64,000 bases of DNA from NCBI GenBank assembly GCA_002746305.1, contig NVWV01000002.1, positions 107,737-171,736 of the forward strand, in the 5' to 3' direction. Below the pieces are notes generated by a model. It did no database searches, had not been told where the DNA came from, and worked only from the letters and a program-made list of their open reading frames with translations. The DNA is from Bacteroidota bacterium. Lineage in GTDB: Bacteria > Bacteroidota > Bacteroidia > NS11-12g > UBA9320. Both the position numbers and the translations under genes were made by a program. Positions 25,694 to 33,738 of this stretch are shown one piece after another. Numbering within the stretch: the stretch's first letter is position 1; each line of letters opens with the position of its first letter.

Positions 25694-26917
25694 CTATAAT
25701 CCTGCTAGTAAAAATTCAATATCCCTTCTTGGTATATTGAATTTTTCTGCTAGAACTCTATTTGTCAATTTCCCTTTGTATATATAGGTTCCATGTCTCA
25801 ACCCTTCGTGATTACGGAGACATTCTATAATTCCTCCATCATTCGCTATCTGTTGTAGAAGAGGAGTGAAGATGTTACTCAGAGCATAACTGGCAGTTCT
25901 TGAAAAGCGTGAAGGAATGTTAGGGACACAGTAATGAAGAACTCCATGTTTCTCAAATACGGGCATTTTGTGATTAGTCGCCTCGGAAGTTTCAAAGCAA
26001 CCACCTTGATCTATACTCACGTCTACAATAATTGATTTTGCCCGCATATTTGTCACCATTTCTTCAGTTACAACACAAGGACTTAATCCGAGCGGACTTC
26101 TTAGTGCTCCAATGGCTACATCACACTCCGAGAGTGCTTTTGCCAAAATCTTAGGAATGAGGGTAGAGGAATGCACTCTTTGTCCTAGACTTTTTTCGAG
26201 TCTTCTTAACTTCTCAATACTATTGTCAAACACTTTGACAGACGCTCCAAGTCCGAATGCAGCTCTAACTGCATATTCACCCACAGCACCAGCTCCAATT
26301 ACGACAATTTGAGTGGGTTGAATACCCGGAATTCCTCCAAATAGTTCACCTTTTCCAGAATTGTAATTGCTTAAATATTCAGCAGCGATGAGTATAGATG
26401 CTCTACCTGCTATTTCACTCATACTTCTTATAATAGGGAGAGATCCTTCATCGTTTCTTAGAAACTCGTAACCAATAGCAGTTATGTTTTTTGCCATTAG
26501 TTTCTTTATGATACTGTCTTTAGTCCTTACTAATTGTAAGGCACTAATCAATATCTGATGAGGCTTCATCAAATCTATTTCCTCTTCGGTGGGAGGTGCC
26601 AGTTTTAAGATGATATCACTTTCGTATACACTTTTTCGATCTTGAACGACTTCTCCTCCGATGGAGCTATATTCCAAATCAGTAAAGTTAGCTTTTTCCC
26701 CACATCCAGTCTCTATTTTAACAGAATGTCCTTGTTGGGATAATAACTGAACAGCCATTGGAGAAAGAGGCACTCTATGTTCCTGAAATGTACTCTCCTT
26801 AGGAACTCCAATGCTTAAACTATTGTTGTCCTTTTTTAAGGCAAGTAGCTTTTCTTGTGGTTGTAAACTTGCCTCTCTTGCAAGATCACCAAATGATGGA
26901 TTAGACACCGTTCCCAT
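25694..26917 (-). CDS. ald: Alanine dehydrogenase family protein
   Basis: The protein has 407 residues. After about 33 extra N-terminal residues it follows the alanine dehydrogenase/transhydrogenase pattern: substrate Arg48 in FQEHRVPLSP, Lys105 in ILKLAPPT, Rossmann motif IVVIGAGAVGEYAVRAA, and DVSIDQGGCFETS. The family reaction is reversible NAD-dependent deamination of alanine to pyruvate. At the position of the catalytic His96 of the M. tuberculosis enzyme this protein has Gln128 (ISALQLV), so the activity or rate may differ. It is an isolated leftward gene; no clean promoter was seen upstream. Confidence 0.82.
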   Translation of the reverse strand: MGTVSNPSFGDLAREASLQPQEKLLALKKDNNSLSIGVPKESTFQEHRVPLSPMAVQLLSQQGHSVKIETGCGEKANFTDLEYSSIGGEVVQDRKSVYESDIILKLAPPTEEEIDLMKPHQILISALQLVRTKDSIIKKLMAKNITAIGYEFLRNDEGSLPIIRSMSEIAGRASILIAAEYLSNYNSGKGELFGGIPGIQPTQIVVIGAGAVGEYAVRAAFGLGASVKVFDNSIEKLRRLEKSLGQRVHSSTLIPKILAKALSECDVAIGALRSPLGLSPCVVTEEMVTNMRAKSIIVDVSIDQGGCFETSEATNHKMPVFEKHGVLHYCVPNIPSRFSRTASYALSNIFTPLLQQIANDGGIIECLRNHEGLRHGTYIYKGKLTNRVLAEKFNIPRRDIEFLLAGL

Positions 26918-27016
26918 TGAATATATTTTAAATGCAATATACTGCTTATTTTATATAATATTGAACACTTTAACGTTATGTTAGTAAAGCATATAAATCT
27001 ACTCAACTACGGATTC

Positions 27017-27024
27017 TAAATTTG
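27017..27024 (+). promoter_or_regulatory. -7 promoter element (TAAATTTG) 6 nt from the start codon
   Basis: This perfect TAnnTTTG match overlaps an in-frame TTG that would otherwise look like an earlier start. Six bases separate it from the ATG of the transglycosylase gene, predicting a leaderless or near-leaderless message. Confidence 0.5.
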
Positions 27025-27030
27025 TACATC

Positions 27031-28275
27031 ATGAAGAAACAACTTGTAATCTCTTTACTATCGATTGTTCCGATTCTTTCATTTGGAATTGAACCAGATA
27101 GCTTAGCTGTAATTGCTACAGTAAGCAATACTCAAACTGTTATCGACTCTAATGAGTTGAAAGTAGAAGTGGCGAAGGTGGATTCTACAGATATAATTGT
27201 GGAAGAAGTTAAATTTCTATCCTATGACATCGTATCTTTTGATTTGAATGAAGTCCCTGTAGATGAAGATTTATTCAATTACCATGTGAGCACCAAAGAA
27301 TTTCAGGTAGCTATGGACTACAATTTTCTGGTAAAAACTCAGATTAATTATTTTGGTACAAGATGGCAAGCAAGACTTAAGGAAATGGTAACTAAATCTG
27401 AGTACTTTTTTCCCCTTTATGAAGAGATTCTGAATGAATACAATATGCCTTTGGAAATAAAGTACCTTTCTATAATTGAATCTGGCTTAAACCCTTACGC
27501 TAGATCTAGATCTGGAGCTGTTGGTGCATGGCAATTTATGCCAGCTACAGGCCGTATCTTTGATTTGAAGATAAATAGTAAAGTTGATGAACGGAGATCT
27601 CTAGAAAAAAGTACCAGAGCGGCATGTATTTACTTGAATAAAATGCATAATCAATATGGAGATTGGCTCGTAGCATTAGCATCTTATAATTGTGGACCTG
27701 GAAATGTAAGAAAAGCAATGAGACACTCAGGAAGAACAGATTTCTGGGGAATGTATAAGTATTTACCTCGTGAGACTCAGAATTACGTTCCTAAGTTTAT
27801 TGCAATGACTTATATGATGAACTTTTATGCTGAATTTGGTATTACTCCGGCTCCATATGACGTAGAACAGTATCAGTTTCAAAAAGTTTATTGTCAAGAA
27901 GGTTTGGACTTTAAAATAATTGCCGAAAAATTGGAGATGCCTTACAAAGATTTAATGAAGTTTAATCCGGAAATGAAGGTTCCATCAATACCGTATCAAG
28001 GTGACGGATACGATTTGAATGTTCCAGATGATAGGGTGCATTTATTTTATGAGTCTGAACAAGATATTCTAGCCATTTCTGAGGTTTTAGCAGAAGAAAG
28101 AAAGATTGCTGAAGCAAATAGACCCAAAGTTATCTATCACTATGTTAGAAGAGGTGAATCTTTAAAAGTAATTGCAAGAAGGCATGGATGTACCGTTACT
28201 CAACTGAGAAAGTGGAATGGTATATCTGGTAGCTTGATATATCCAAAACAGAAGTTAAAGATACATAGATCATAA
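27031..28275 (+). CDS. MltD-like lytic transglycosylase with LysM domain
   Basis: After a signal peptide (residues 1-19) and a linker of about 90 residues comes an SLT domain (about 125-270): the catalytic Glu150 in LSIIESGLNPYARSRSGAVG, then AWQFMPATGR and ALASYNCGPGNVRKA. A LysM module ends the protein (YHYVRRGESLKVIARRHGCTVTQLRKWNG). It cleaves peptidoglycan glycan strands to anhydro-muropeptides in the periplasm. The start follows the -7 element. The DUF4837 and purN genes follow closely, so the three may be one operon. Confidence 0.9.
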   Translation: MKKQLVISLLSIVPILSFGIEPDSLAVIATVSNTQTVIDSNELKVEVAKVDSTDIIVEEVKFLSYDIVSFDLNEVPVDEDLFNYHVSTKEFQVAMDYNFLVKTQINYFGTRWQARLKEMVTKSEYFFPLYEEILNEYNMPLEIKYLSIIESGLNPYARSRSGAVGAWQFMPATGRIFDLKINSKVDERRSLEKSTRAACIYLNKMHNQYGDWLVALASYNCGPGNVRKAMRHSGRTDFWGMYKYLPRETQNYVPKFIAMTYMMNFYAEFGITPAPYDVEQYQFQKVYCQEGLDFKIIAEKLEMPYKDLMKFNPEMKVPSIPYQGDGYDLNVPDDRVHLFYESEQDILAISEVLAEERKIAEANRPKVIYHYVRRGESLKVIARRHGCTVTQLRKWNGISGSLIYPKQKLKIHRS

Positions 28276-28281
28276 TTAGCC

Positions 28282-29352
28282 TTGAAACACATAACTAAAA
28301 CCTTATTACTAATCTGCTTGCTAAGTGCTTGCAGTATGACGCCTGAAGAAAAAAAAGCATTATTACCATATTCTAGTGGCAGGCTAGCTGAGGTCATTGT
28401 TGTGACGGATTCCAAGAGCCTAGATAGTAGCTTTAAGGAAGATATTAAAAGAGTTTTTCATAAAAGAATTAAAGGGCACCCACCTCCAGGTGAGCCCATG
28501 TTTAAGGTTCTATTTACAGATGAGTCTTTTTTCAAAGGATATTTCAAGAACCACCACAACATATTCATTCTACTTCATGAAAATAGGGCTAATCGACTCA
28601 AAGAAATAATTGGAGAAGTTACTGTAGACCGAATGGTCAACCGGTTAAAGACGGAACCCCAAACATTTGGAGTAAAACAGGAAGATGTGTATGCTCAAAA
28701 CCAGTCCATATTTTGGGTGTTGGCTTCCAACAAAGAGGCTATGCAACAGAAACTCTTGGATTACGATGAAGAACTATTGCAGTTAGCCTACAAACATGAA
28801 ACACACAGTGCTAAGTTTAAGCTGATAGGAGATATTTCAGTAAAACGAGACAGGTTTTATCAAAAGAGTATAAAAACAAGAGGGTTTGGAGTTAGAAAAC
28901 CTAAAGCGTATAAAGTAGCAATTGATAATGATGAGTTTGTCTGGTTAAGAAAATCATCTACAACGCAAGAACTTGAACAAGGTCTTTTATTGTATGAAGC
29001 TCCTTATAGAACTAAAGAAGATTTAAGTACGGATAGTTTAATCAAGTTTAGAAATAGATTGGTTAAAAAATACATCCCAGGAGAATTAAAGGGATCGTAT
29101 ATGAAATATTCTACAATGATGCCACCTGTTAGAACCGACGAAAATTTTAAAGGAAAATACGGTGTGGAAATAAGAGGTTGGTGGGATGTAGAGGGAGACT
29201 TTATGGGAGGACCATCGTACATCAAAGCTGTGGTGGATGAAGCAAATGGAAGAATCGTCTTTGCAGAAGGCTTTTTGTTCTTTCCCAATGAAGAGAAAGC
29301 TGTTCATTTGCGTGAGCTAGAAGTACTTGTAAATACACTGTCCATCAAATGA
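28282..29352 (+). CDS. DUF4837 family lipoprotein
   Basis: The protein has 356 residues with lipobox LLSACS (Cys17). The sequence matches the Bacteroidota-specific DUF4837 pattern: SSGRLAEVIVVTDSKSLDSSFKEDIK at the mature N-terminus, FFKGYFKNHHNIFILLHENRAN, and a conserved RGWWDVEGDFMGGPSY near residue 300. Function is unknown; the lipoprotein signal implies an envelope role. It uses a TTG start 6 bp after the transglycosylase stop and overlaps purN by ATGA. Confidence 0.85.
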   Translation: MKHITKTLLLICLLSACSMTPEEKKALLPYSSGRLAEVIVVTDSKSLDSSFKEDIKRVFHKRIKGHPPPGEPMFKVLFTDESFFKGYFKNHHNIFILLHENRANRLKEIIGEVTVDRMVNRLKTEPQTFGVKQEDVYAQNQSIFWVLASNKEAMQQKLLDYDEELLQLAYKHETHSAKFKLIGDISVKRDRFYQKSIKTRGFGVRKPKAYKVAIDNDEFVWLRKSSTTQELEQGLLLYEAPYRTKEDLSTDSLIKFRNRLVKKYIPGELKGSYMKYSTMMPPVRTDENFKGKYGVEIRGWWDVEGDFMGGPSYIKAVVDEANGRIVFAEGFLFFPNEEKAVHLRELEVLVNTLSIK

Positions 29353-29921
29353 CCAACATAGAAATTTGGGCTTCTGGAGGAGGTACCAATGCTAATGCAA
29401 TTATTGAATACTTCAACACCATTGACGATATTCAAATTGTAAATGTAGGGTGTAATAGGAGAGAGGCTGGAGCATTTAATGTAGCTCGCAAGCATAATAT
29501 ACCTTCAACATACTGGGGCAAGTCCAACTGGAGTTCAGATTTAATCTTGGCAGAATTAAAAAAACGTAAAGTTCACTTTATAGTTCTTGCAGGCTTTCTA
29601 AAACTTGTTCCGGAAGAGGTGACAAAAAGGTTTTTGGGACACATAGTGAATATCCATCCAAGTTTATTGCCAAGTTATGGAGGTAAGGATATGTACGGTG
29701 AACGTGTACACAACGCAGTTTTATCAAATCAAGAAAATAAGACGGGAATAACAATTCATGAAGTGAATGAAGAGTTTGATAAGGGTAAAATATTAGGCCA
29801 ATATTCAGTTTCATTGAATCCCACCAATGAAACACTCGATAGTATTAAGTTGAAAATTCAACAATTAGAACATACGAACTTCTCGCCAACCATAGAAAGT
29901 TGGATCCGAAGTAAAGTTTAA
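29349..29921 (+). CDS. purN: Phosphoribosylglycinamide formyltransferase (GAR transformylase)
   Basis: The protein has 190 residues and the catalytic trio Asn101, His103 and Asp144 in NIHPSLLPSYGG and NEEFDKGKIL, matching E. coli PurN. The GGT-rich opening (ASGGGTNANAIIEYF) binds the phosphoribosyl group. It transfers formyl from 10-formyl-tetrahydrofolate to GAR, the third step of purine synthesis. It overlaps the DUF4837 gene by 4 bp, and its stop overlaps that of the convergent PorE-like gene. Confidence 0.95.
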   Translation: MTNIEIWASGGGTNANAIIEYFNTIDDIQIVNVGCNRREAGAFNVARKHNIPSTYWGKSNWSSDLILAELKKRKVHFIVLAGFLKLVPEEVTKRFLGHIVNIHPSLLPSYGGKDMYGERVHNAVLSNQENKTGITIHEVNEEFDKGKILGQYSVSLNPTNETLDSIKLKIQQLEHTNFSPTIESWIRSKV

Positions 29922-29934
29922 AGTACTTTAAACT
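29915..29934. other. Perfect 20-bp palindrome across convergent stop codons
   Basis: AGTTTAAAGTACTTTAAACT is its own reverse complement and spans the overlapping stops of purN (rightward) and the PorE-like gene (leftward). It could form a cruciform or a weak two-way terminator stem, but it is AT-rich and lacks T-runs. Confidence 0.6.
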
Positions 29935-31843
29935 CCGTTCTTCTGTTTTTAGCTCTGCCTTTGTCTGTTGCGTTGGTAGCTATTGGATTTGCATCCCCAT
30001 ATCCTTTGTGAACGAGTCTTGTAATGTCAATACCATTTGAAACTAAGTAGTCCAATACTGCTTTAGCACGGCTTTCAGATAATGTCTGATTGTGCGGAGA
30101 GCTGCCTACATTATCGGTATGGCCACCAATTTCAATTCTAATTTCAGGGTTATCTTTTAGAAAGGTCTCTAGTTTATTTAGTTCTGCAGTGCTTTCCTTT
30201 TTTAGATCGTACATGTCCGTATCAAAGAAGAGGTTGTTTAAAATAACTGTTTTTCCAACTTCAACTTTTTGTAAAAAGATTTCAAGTTGAAAAGGTTGGT
30301 CACTTGGAACATTGGGCATATCAAAAAACTCAGAATGATATAAATAACCTTTCTTATCGATTGTTAAAGCATATTGGATATCGGCTTTAAGAGGTACCAA
30401 AAACTTTCCATCTGACCTATCAGAATAGGTACTCATGGTTTCTCCTCCTAGGATTGGAGTTAAGAGGATGTTCGAATTTAGAGGCTTTTTTGTTTGTGCA
30501 TCACGTACTATTCCACTTACATAACTTACTCTTTGTGCCTGTAAGTCCTCAGGCAATTGGAAGGTGTAAATATCCAGACCTCCTTTACCATCAGGCATAT
30601 TATCACTACTGTAGTAAGCAGTACTACCGTCTCGGGTCACCACCATATTCCAATCATAACCCGTAGTATTAATTGGGTATCCCAAATTTTTAGGGGTTTC
30701 CCAAGTGCCATCAGGTCTTAAGTGTGTAATAAATAAATCACTTTTCCCCATACCTGGATGACCTTCTGAGCTAAAGTACATGGTTGTATTGTCACTGTGT
30801 ATAAAAGGGAATTGCTCATCCTTACTGGTGTTTATATCAGCACCTAAATTCTCAGGTTCTTCCCATCCGCTTTCCCCAAATTTAGCCATCCAAATATCCG
30901 TACCTCCAAAACCACCGGGTCTGTCACTTGTAAAATAAAGAACCTTACCGTTTGAAGCTATTGAAGGCTGAGATTCCCAATATTTAGTATTGACTGGTTT
31001 CTGCAGGTTCATTGGTTCAGACCACCTGCCATTTTTATCTATTGTTAGCCAAATGTCGCACTGTCCTTGCCCTCCAGATCGACTACAAGAAGTAAAAAAA
31101 ATGTAATGCCCATCAGCAGAAATGCTAAAAGCTCCTTCGTTTTCCACTGTGTTTATTGGTGGACCCAGATTCTTTATATTATTCCAATTATCTCCATTCT
31201 TTGTTGCGTAAAAAATATCTTCATTTGGTCTTCTGTCTGACAAGTCACCCAACCTTTTCGTGATGTACATTGTTTGTTCATCAATTGCGAAAGCTGGAGA
31301 ATATTCCTGTTCCTTGGAGTTTATACTAGACCCTACATTGACGGGTGTAATATCCACAGGATTGGCCATGGCCTCTCTTGTAAAAGATATGTTTACTAAT
31401 TTCGATTGAGCTTCTATACTATTTTCGTCTTGGGTTCTATTTACACGTAAGAAAGACTTATAGAAATATTCCGAGGAATCCAATTCTTCCATAGAGAAGT
31501 ATATTTTTCCCAACTCATAAAGAGCATAGTAATGATCCGGTTTCATATTCAATAATTTTCGATATGTATGAACAGCACTGTTTAGCTCATTCTTCTTTTG
31601 ATATGTACTTGCTAGAGCATCATACGCATCCAAAAAGCCTGGAGCCTTCTTTATCGCCTGTTTAAACAATGAAATAGCCTCGTTATATTCACCGTATCCT
31701 TGTTGCTGCAATCCTTTGTTAAAAAGCGTCTGTGCTTTCTTAGATACTGCATTCTGACCACTCGCTTGTCGTGTCCCTCCGCATGCAGCAAATAGCACAA
31801 GACTTAGAAGTAGTACAGCTATATTACCTTTAATTTCTTTCAT
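29918..31843 (-). CDS. porE: PorE-like outer-membrane lipoprotein (TPR, PD40 propeller, CRD, OmpA)
   Basis: The protein has about 641 residues. The lipobox LFAACG gives Cys21. Domains in order: TPR repeats (about 35-140, NEAISLFKQAIKKAPGFLDAY), a PD40/WD40-like propeller (about 160-430, with repeated LYFTSDRPGGFGGTDIW-type blades), a carboxypeptidase-regulatory-like domain (about 440-510) and an OmpA C-terminal domain (from about 525, EIGGHTDNVGSSPHNQTLSESRA). This exact order is that of Porphyromonas gingivalis PorE, a T9SS component thought to link the secretion complex to peptidoglycan. Similar multi-domain proteins exist outside T9SS, so the symbol is tentative. The start ATG lies inside the end of the phosphodiesterase gene. 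Confidence 0.82.
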   Translation of the reverse strand: MKEIKGNIAVLLLSLVLFAACGGTRQASGQNAVSKKAQTLFNKGLQQQGYGEYNEAISLFKQAIKKAPGFLDAYDALASTYQKKNELNSAVHTYRKLLNMKPDHYYALYELGKIYFSMEELDSSEYFYKSFLRVNRTQDENSIEAQSKLVNISFTREAMANPVDITPVNVGSSINSKEQEYSPAFAIDEQTMYITKRLGDLSDRRPNEDIFYATKNGDNWNNIKNLGPPINTVENEGAFSISADGHYIFFTSCSRSGGQGQCDIWLTIDKNGRWSEPMNLQKPVNTKYWESQPSIASNGKVLYFTSDRPGGFGGTDIWMAKFGESGWEEPENLGADINTSKDEQFPFIHSDNTTMYFSSEGHPGMGKSDLFITHLRPDGTWETPKNLGYPINTTGYDWNMVVTRDGSTAYYSSDNMPDGKGGLDIYTFQLPEDLQAQRVSYVSGIVRDAQTKKPLNSNILLTPILGGETMSTYSDRSDGKFLVPLKADIQYALTIDKKGYLYHSEFFDMPNVPSDQPFQLEIFLQKVEVGKTVILNNLFFDTDMYDLKKESTAELNKLETFLKDNPEIRIEIGGHTDNVGSSPHNQTLSESRAKAVLDYLVSNGIDITRLVHKGYGDANPIATNATDKGRAKNRRTEFKVL

Positions 31844-32324
31844 ATTCCAATACATTTACATCAAATATTTTACCACTATCTACAGTAAACTTCATCATCG
31901 TTCTTTTATTGTGAAAACCTGATAATCCAATTGCTCCAGGATTAAAATGGAGCAAATTAAGTGATTTGTCCTTCATCACCTTACAAATATGGGAATGTCC
32001 ACATATGTATAAGTTTGGTTTCTCATGAGTTAATCTTTCTTTTACTTCTTTGTTATACCTTCCAGGATAACCACCTATATGTATCATATATACTTTTACT
32101 TGGTCAACCGTAAATACTAACTCTTTTGGGTACACATTTCTTATATCTTGACCATCAATATTCCCATATACTCCACGAATGACTTTATCTTTTTGAATTT
32201 GGTCACTTACGGATATGTCACCCCAATCACCACCATGCCACACTTCATCAACATCTTGAATGTGTTTTAGCACTTCATTACCAATATGACCGTGAGTATC
32301 CGATATGAGTAATATTCTAGTAAT
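31830..32324 (-). CDS. YfcE-type metallophosphoesterase, probable ATT start
   Basis: Read from an ATT codon the protein is 164 residues and complete for the family: LLISDTHGHIG (Asp9, His11), VWHGGDWGD, GVYGNIDGQ, IHIGGYPGRY and ICGHSHICK provide the di-metal ligands. The first ATG/GTG/TTG-type start in frame (GTG, 32273) would remove the first motif and destroy the active site. An in-frame TAA at 32331-32333 leaves only ATC, ATT or ATA as possible starts; ATT gives the usual MTRILLISDTH-like N-terminus. Family members hydrolyse phosphodiesters with manganese. It overlaps the PorE-like gene by 14 bp. Confidence 0.8.
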   Translation of the reverse strand: MTRILLISDTHGHIGNEVLKHIQDVDEVWHGGDWGDISVSDQIQKDKVIRGVYGNIDGQDIRNVYPKELVFTVDQVKVYMIHIGGYPGRYNKEVKERLTHEKPNLYICGHSHICKVMKDKSLNLLHFNPGAIGLSGFHNKRTMMKFTVDSGKIFDVNVLEYERN

Positions 32325-32356
32325 GATGCGTTATGTTAATGAAGTAGATGTAATAA

Positions 32357-32455
32357 TCATAGACCTTTTATATCATCAATATTATCTGGCATATCATTGG
32401 TTTTAAGCTGATAAGCTACAGATTCTTCCATTTGAGAAAAGAGGTCTGTCCTCAT
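32357..32455 (-). CDS. Very small ORF (32 residues) coupled to the zinc-ribbon-like ORF
   Basis: It begins at an ATG overlapping the stop of the preceding small ORF (TGATG) and encodes MRTDLFSQMEESVAYQLKTN followed by 12 mainly acidic residues. No family is recognised. The overlap and the lack of spacing suggest co-translation, or else that the two frames are one gene broken by a frameshift. Its length gives little statistical support. Confidence 0.3.
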   Translation of the reverse strand: MRTDLFSQMEESVAYQLKTNDMPDNIDDIKGL

Positions 32456-32598
32456 CACTTTTTATGGGTAAAATAACTCGGGCATTCATTTTGAAACGAT
32501 GAAGGAAACCCTGTTAGGTCATAAACTAAGCCTCCATGATAATCAACACGTTTATTTTTGCAATTGACGCAAAAGTGGAGTTGTTCATTGAGAGTCAT
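32455..32598 (-). CDS. Small Cys-rich (zinc-ribbon-like) protein, 47 residues
   Basis: The product begins MTLNEQLHFCVNCKNKRVD, continues with GGLVYDLTGFPSSF, and has a further Cys in NECPSYF. It resembles a small Bacteroidota domain of the form CxxCxxRxxD...GL.C.LT...P.F...C, in which Cys residues probably bind zinc; here the usual Cys after GL is Tyr, leaving three Cys. It lies 19 bp after the DUF3127 gene on the same strand, so is probably co-transcribed. Short length makes it easy to overlook. Confidence 0.6.
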   Translation of the reverse strand: MTLNEQLHFCVNCKNKRVDYHGGLVYDLTGFPSSFQNECPSYFTHKK

Positions 32599-32617
32599 AC
32601 TTCGGTAAGTCTAGGTA

Positions 32618-32989
32618 TTAGAAAGGCAGATCATCGCCTGCATCGTCACTAAAACTCATGCCTGTAACATCCTCTGAATCTTGTGATGTAGCAGGTGTAT
32701 TTTCGGTACTAGCACCTACCTTTTCCAATTTCCAAGCTTTAATGTCTGTATACCATTTGGAATTGTATTCTCTACTTTCTATGTTAATTGAAACCTTAAT
32801 GGCATCATTGGGCTGATAATTTTTCAATTCATCTGCCTTTTCGTTCCAGCAACTAATGCAAATTTTCTTTGGGTACTGATCTGCCGTTTCTAAAACGAAA
32901 TCTTGTTTTTTCCAAGCTCCTCTAGTGCTCACACCTTCCTGTGGGTCTAGTACTTGTAGTAGTTTTCCTTCGATTATTAAATTGTCCAT
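32618..32989 (-). CDS. DUF3127 OB-fold-like protein with SSB-like acidic tip
   Basis: The protein has 123 residues. The core (MDNLIIEGKLLQVLDPQEG, KKQDFVLETADQYPKKICISCW) fits DUF3127, a small Bacteroidota family with OB-fold character, followed by a Ser/Thr/Glu-rich linker and the terminal residues DDAGDDLPF. That ending closely resembles the C-terminal tip of bacterial SSB (DDDIPF), which recruits repair and replication proteins. A DNA-binding or SSB-partner-mimic role is an inference; the family has no established function. It heads a leftward group with the small ORFs and phosphodiesterase. Confidence 0.8.
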   Translation of the reverse strand: MDNLIIEGKLLQVLDPQEGVSTRGAWKKQDFVLETADQYPKKICISCWNEKADELKNYQPNDAIKVSINIESREYNSKWYTDIKAWKLEKVGASTENTPATSQDSEDVTGMSFSDDAGDDLPF

Positions 32990-33069
32990 AATGGTTGTGC
33001 AAGAGTACTACCTAATAGCAAATGAAAGTGCATTAGGATAGCAACTTTTTTTAAACAATTTTTGGAGCC

Positions 33070-33738
33070 TTGGACGCAATAATTGCATTTATCGTTGCAG
33101 CTATTATTAGTTTTATTGGCTCTGTATTACTTGGTTTGGTGAATGTCGCTACAATAGATACAGCTATTAACAAAACTTCTAAATCTGCTTTATGGCTTGC
33201 CTTTGGTGGAGTATTACCAGAAATACCATACACTCTAATTGCAATTTTCGGAACAAGTTATGTCGATTTTCTATCTGAGTATCAACAAATAATAGGTATT
33301 GCGGTTGGAATTGTCTTTTTAATATTGGGAGTTTCTTATATCTATAAGAAAATGGAGTCTCGCGAATCTAAATCCAATAAAATTAACGAGACAGGAGCAT
33401 TTAATCACTTTGCTAAAGGATTTCTTTTGGCATTAGCCAATCCTCAGTTAATCTTTTTTTGGTCGACAATTCTGATATTACTTCAGACAGGCTCTTTTAA
33501 TATTCGTAAAGATCAGCACCTGCTAATCGACTTTGAAGCGACTTCCTTTATTTCTCCAAAGATTTCTTTTGCAATTGGTGCGGCTGTTGGTGCATTTATC
33601 ATTCTTTGTATTTACATCAAGCTCAGTAGCATATATAAAAATCAATTACTGAAGTTGATTGGTGACAAGCTCTCTAAAATAGTCGGAGGTATTTTTATAA
33701 TAATGGGGATATTTGTAATCATCAAGAATGTCATTTAG
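33070..33738 (+). CDS. LysE family transporter
   Basis: The protein has 222 residues and about six membrane segments. The start AIIAFIVAAIISFIGSVLLGLVNVATIDTAI and the following TSKSALWLAFGGVLPEIPYTLIAI fit the LysE/RhtB exporter pattern; ALANPQLIFFWSTI in the middle is the conserved NP-containing helix. It probably exports an amino acid or similar small molecule. No ATG precedes the first helix, so a TTG start is used. The next gene begins 11 bp inside its 3' end. Confidence 0.78.
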   Translation: MDAIIAFIVAAIISFIGSVLLGLVNVATIDTAINKTSKSALWLAFGGVLPEIPYTLIAIFGTSYVDFLSEYQQIIGIAVGIVFLILGVSYIYKKMESRESKSNKINETGAFNHFAKGFLLALANPQLIFFWSTILILLQTGSFNIRKDQHLLIDFEATSFISPKISFAIGAAVGAFIILCIYIKLSSIYKNQLLKLIGDKLSKIVGGIFIIMGIFVIIKNVI

